Source: Zerene cesonia (Eukaryota; Arthropoda; Insecta; Lepidoptera; Pieridae). Taken from it: a stretch of DNA of 64,000 nt. Numbering within the stretch: position 1 is the stretch's first letter; each line of letters opens with the position of its first letter. Shown here one piece after another: positions 63,291 to 64,000 of this stretch. Below the pieces are notes generated by a model, which ran no database searches, had not been told where the DNA came from, and saw only the letters and a program-made list of their open reading frames with translations. The DNA lies in NCBI RefSeq assembly GCF_012273895.1, contig NW_024045131.1:3854741-3918740 (forward strand). Direction: 5' to 3'. A program made the position numbers and the translations under genes.

Positions 63291-64000
63291 CTGAAAATTT
63301 ATGAAAAAATTTAAGTACATTATTTGATTGTCAATGTTATTTCTTAATATATTATCATTGAGGAATGACTAGGCTTAGGTTTTAAACATACAAACGAAAG
63401 GTACTAGGATAAATTTCCGATGAAAAACGTGCAGAATTTGAAATTTAATAGGCCTCACCCATATTACGAGAGAAATTATTGCACTATCACCAATAAGTCC
63501 AAGGTTTAATCTGTTGTTTAAAAGTTGTTACATGCAAACATACCGGTGAATCTAATTAAAGCGTGATAAAAGAATTTTTATTCACAATATCAAACATTAT
63601 CTTCCTAATATATAAAAATCCAGTGTCATCATGTATGTTCCCAAAGAACTCTTCACCAACTCAAACGATTTTGATGAAATTTGCCATTTTATGTGTAATT
63701 TGGTCCAACATAAGATGTGGGATAGTTTTTATTTCGATTAATTATCCCAATAATTGATAATCTTAATATTTTAAATTATTACTCAGCAACAGCAACGCGT
63801 GGCCGGGTATGTTAGTTTACTATATACTTGTATTACTTGTTTACTATATAATTTTTAACTTTATATAAACAATTCTAATGATGATACTTACCATCCTGTT
63901 TCCTCACTTTGGTGGTGAATAATTCATCATCGCTCTCATCACCAAATAAATTGCCTTTTGGTTTTACAACTTCTTCTCGGACAATCTCTCTCTTACTTCT
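63202..64000 (-). CDS. Washc2: Probable WASH complex subunit 2 (FAM21) C-terminus, partial
   Basis: FAM21 is the tail-bearing subunit of the endosomal WASH actin-nucleating complex; its acidic LF motifs bind retromer and it ends with a short IFDDPL-type motif. Visible here are two exons: 63892-64000 (runs off the window) with GNLFGDESDDELFTTKVRKQ, and 63202-63290 with EPTSKPSEPVFEDPLSMLTQ then DDE and TGA. LFGDESDDELF fits the family's LFxD..DD.LF repeat, and VFEDPL fits the C-terminal motif. Only about 65 residues are seen, so the call rests on short motifs. Confidence 0.6.
63892..64000 (-). CDS. Washc2: Washc2-like penultimate exon (truncated by window end)
   Basis: RSKREIVREEVVKPKGNLFG, then DESDDELFTTKVRKQD, donor G|GTAAGT. 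Open to the window edge. Confidence 0.65.

Overview
This is a gappy draft scaffold from an insect, almost certainly a lepidopteran. The evidence is the AT-rich introns full of short interspersed repeats typical of moths and butterflies, GT-AG introns, and the insect protein families encoded. No bacterial, phage or CRISPR feature is present. Seven runs of N occur: six of exactly 1000 (default scaffold gaps) and one of 41.

Layout. (1) 952-12971, minus strand: 12 visible exons of a SID-1/SIDT family gene (dsRNA transporter family of systemic RNAi). They cover the signal peptide, the whole extracellular domain, the first membrane helix and part of the following cytoplasmic loop. The remaining membrane helices lie in a gap or off the left edge. 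(2) 12972-14311: a divergent intergenic region that should hold both promoters. (3) 14312-47131, plus strand: Son of sevenless (Sos), the Ras/Rac guanine nucleotide exchange factor, traced in 33 exons whose splice phases all agree. Only the start of the DH domain is missing, in the 20537-21536 gap. (4) 47132-54160: Sos 3' UTR and intergenic DNA, then a decayed minus-strand non-LTR retrotransposon (about 50140-53230). (5) 54789-61270, minus strand: a complete 11-exon gene for the nucleolar rRNA-processing protein RRP1/Nop52, predicted 681 aa. (6) 63202-64000, minus strand: the last two exons of a gene that looks like WASH complex subunit 2 (FAM21).

The most important observation concerns assembly. 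Sos exons 22-26 lie on the MINUS strand, in the 5.0-kb contig 35669-40678 between two 1000-N gaps. Flipping that contig restores one open frame through all exon junctions. The last 77 bases before the left gap (34592-34668) are also the exact reverse complement of the contig's right end (40602-40678), so the two contigs overlap once it is flipped. Read literally, the scaffold breaks Sos and would suggest a false nested antisense gene.

Other points: a 673-bp hAT-like MITE with an 8-bp target duplication; a LINE whose TTTC tail supplies the polypyrimidine tract of Sos exon 12; a minisatellite that repeats the splice donor of Sos exon 19; CA-repeats directly after three Sos donors; and a degenerate CCTACTGC repeat in the Sos 3' UTR. 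I found no wholly new biological system. The value lies in the three and a half conserved genes, most of whose exons are too short to stand out as ORFs, and in the scaffold error.
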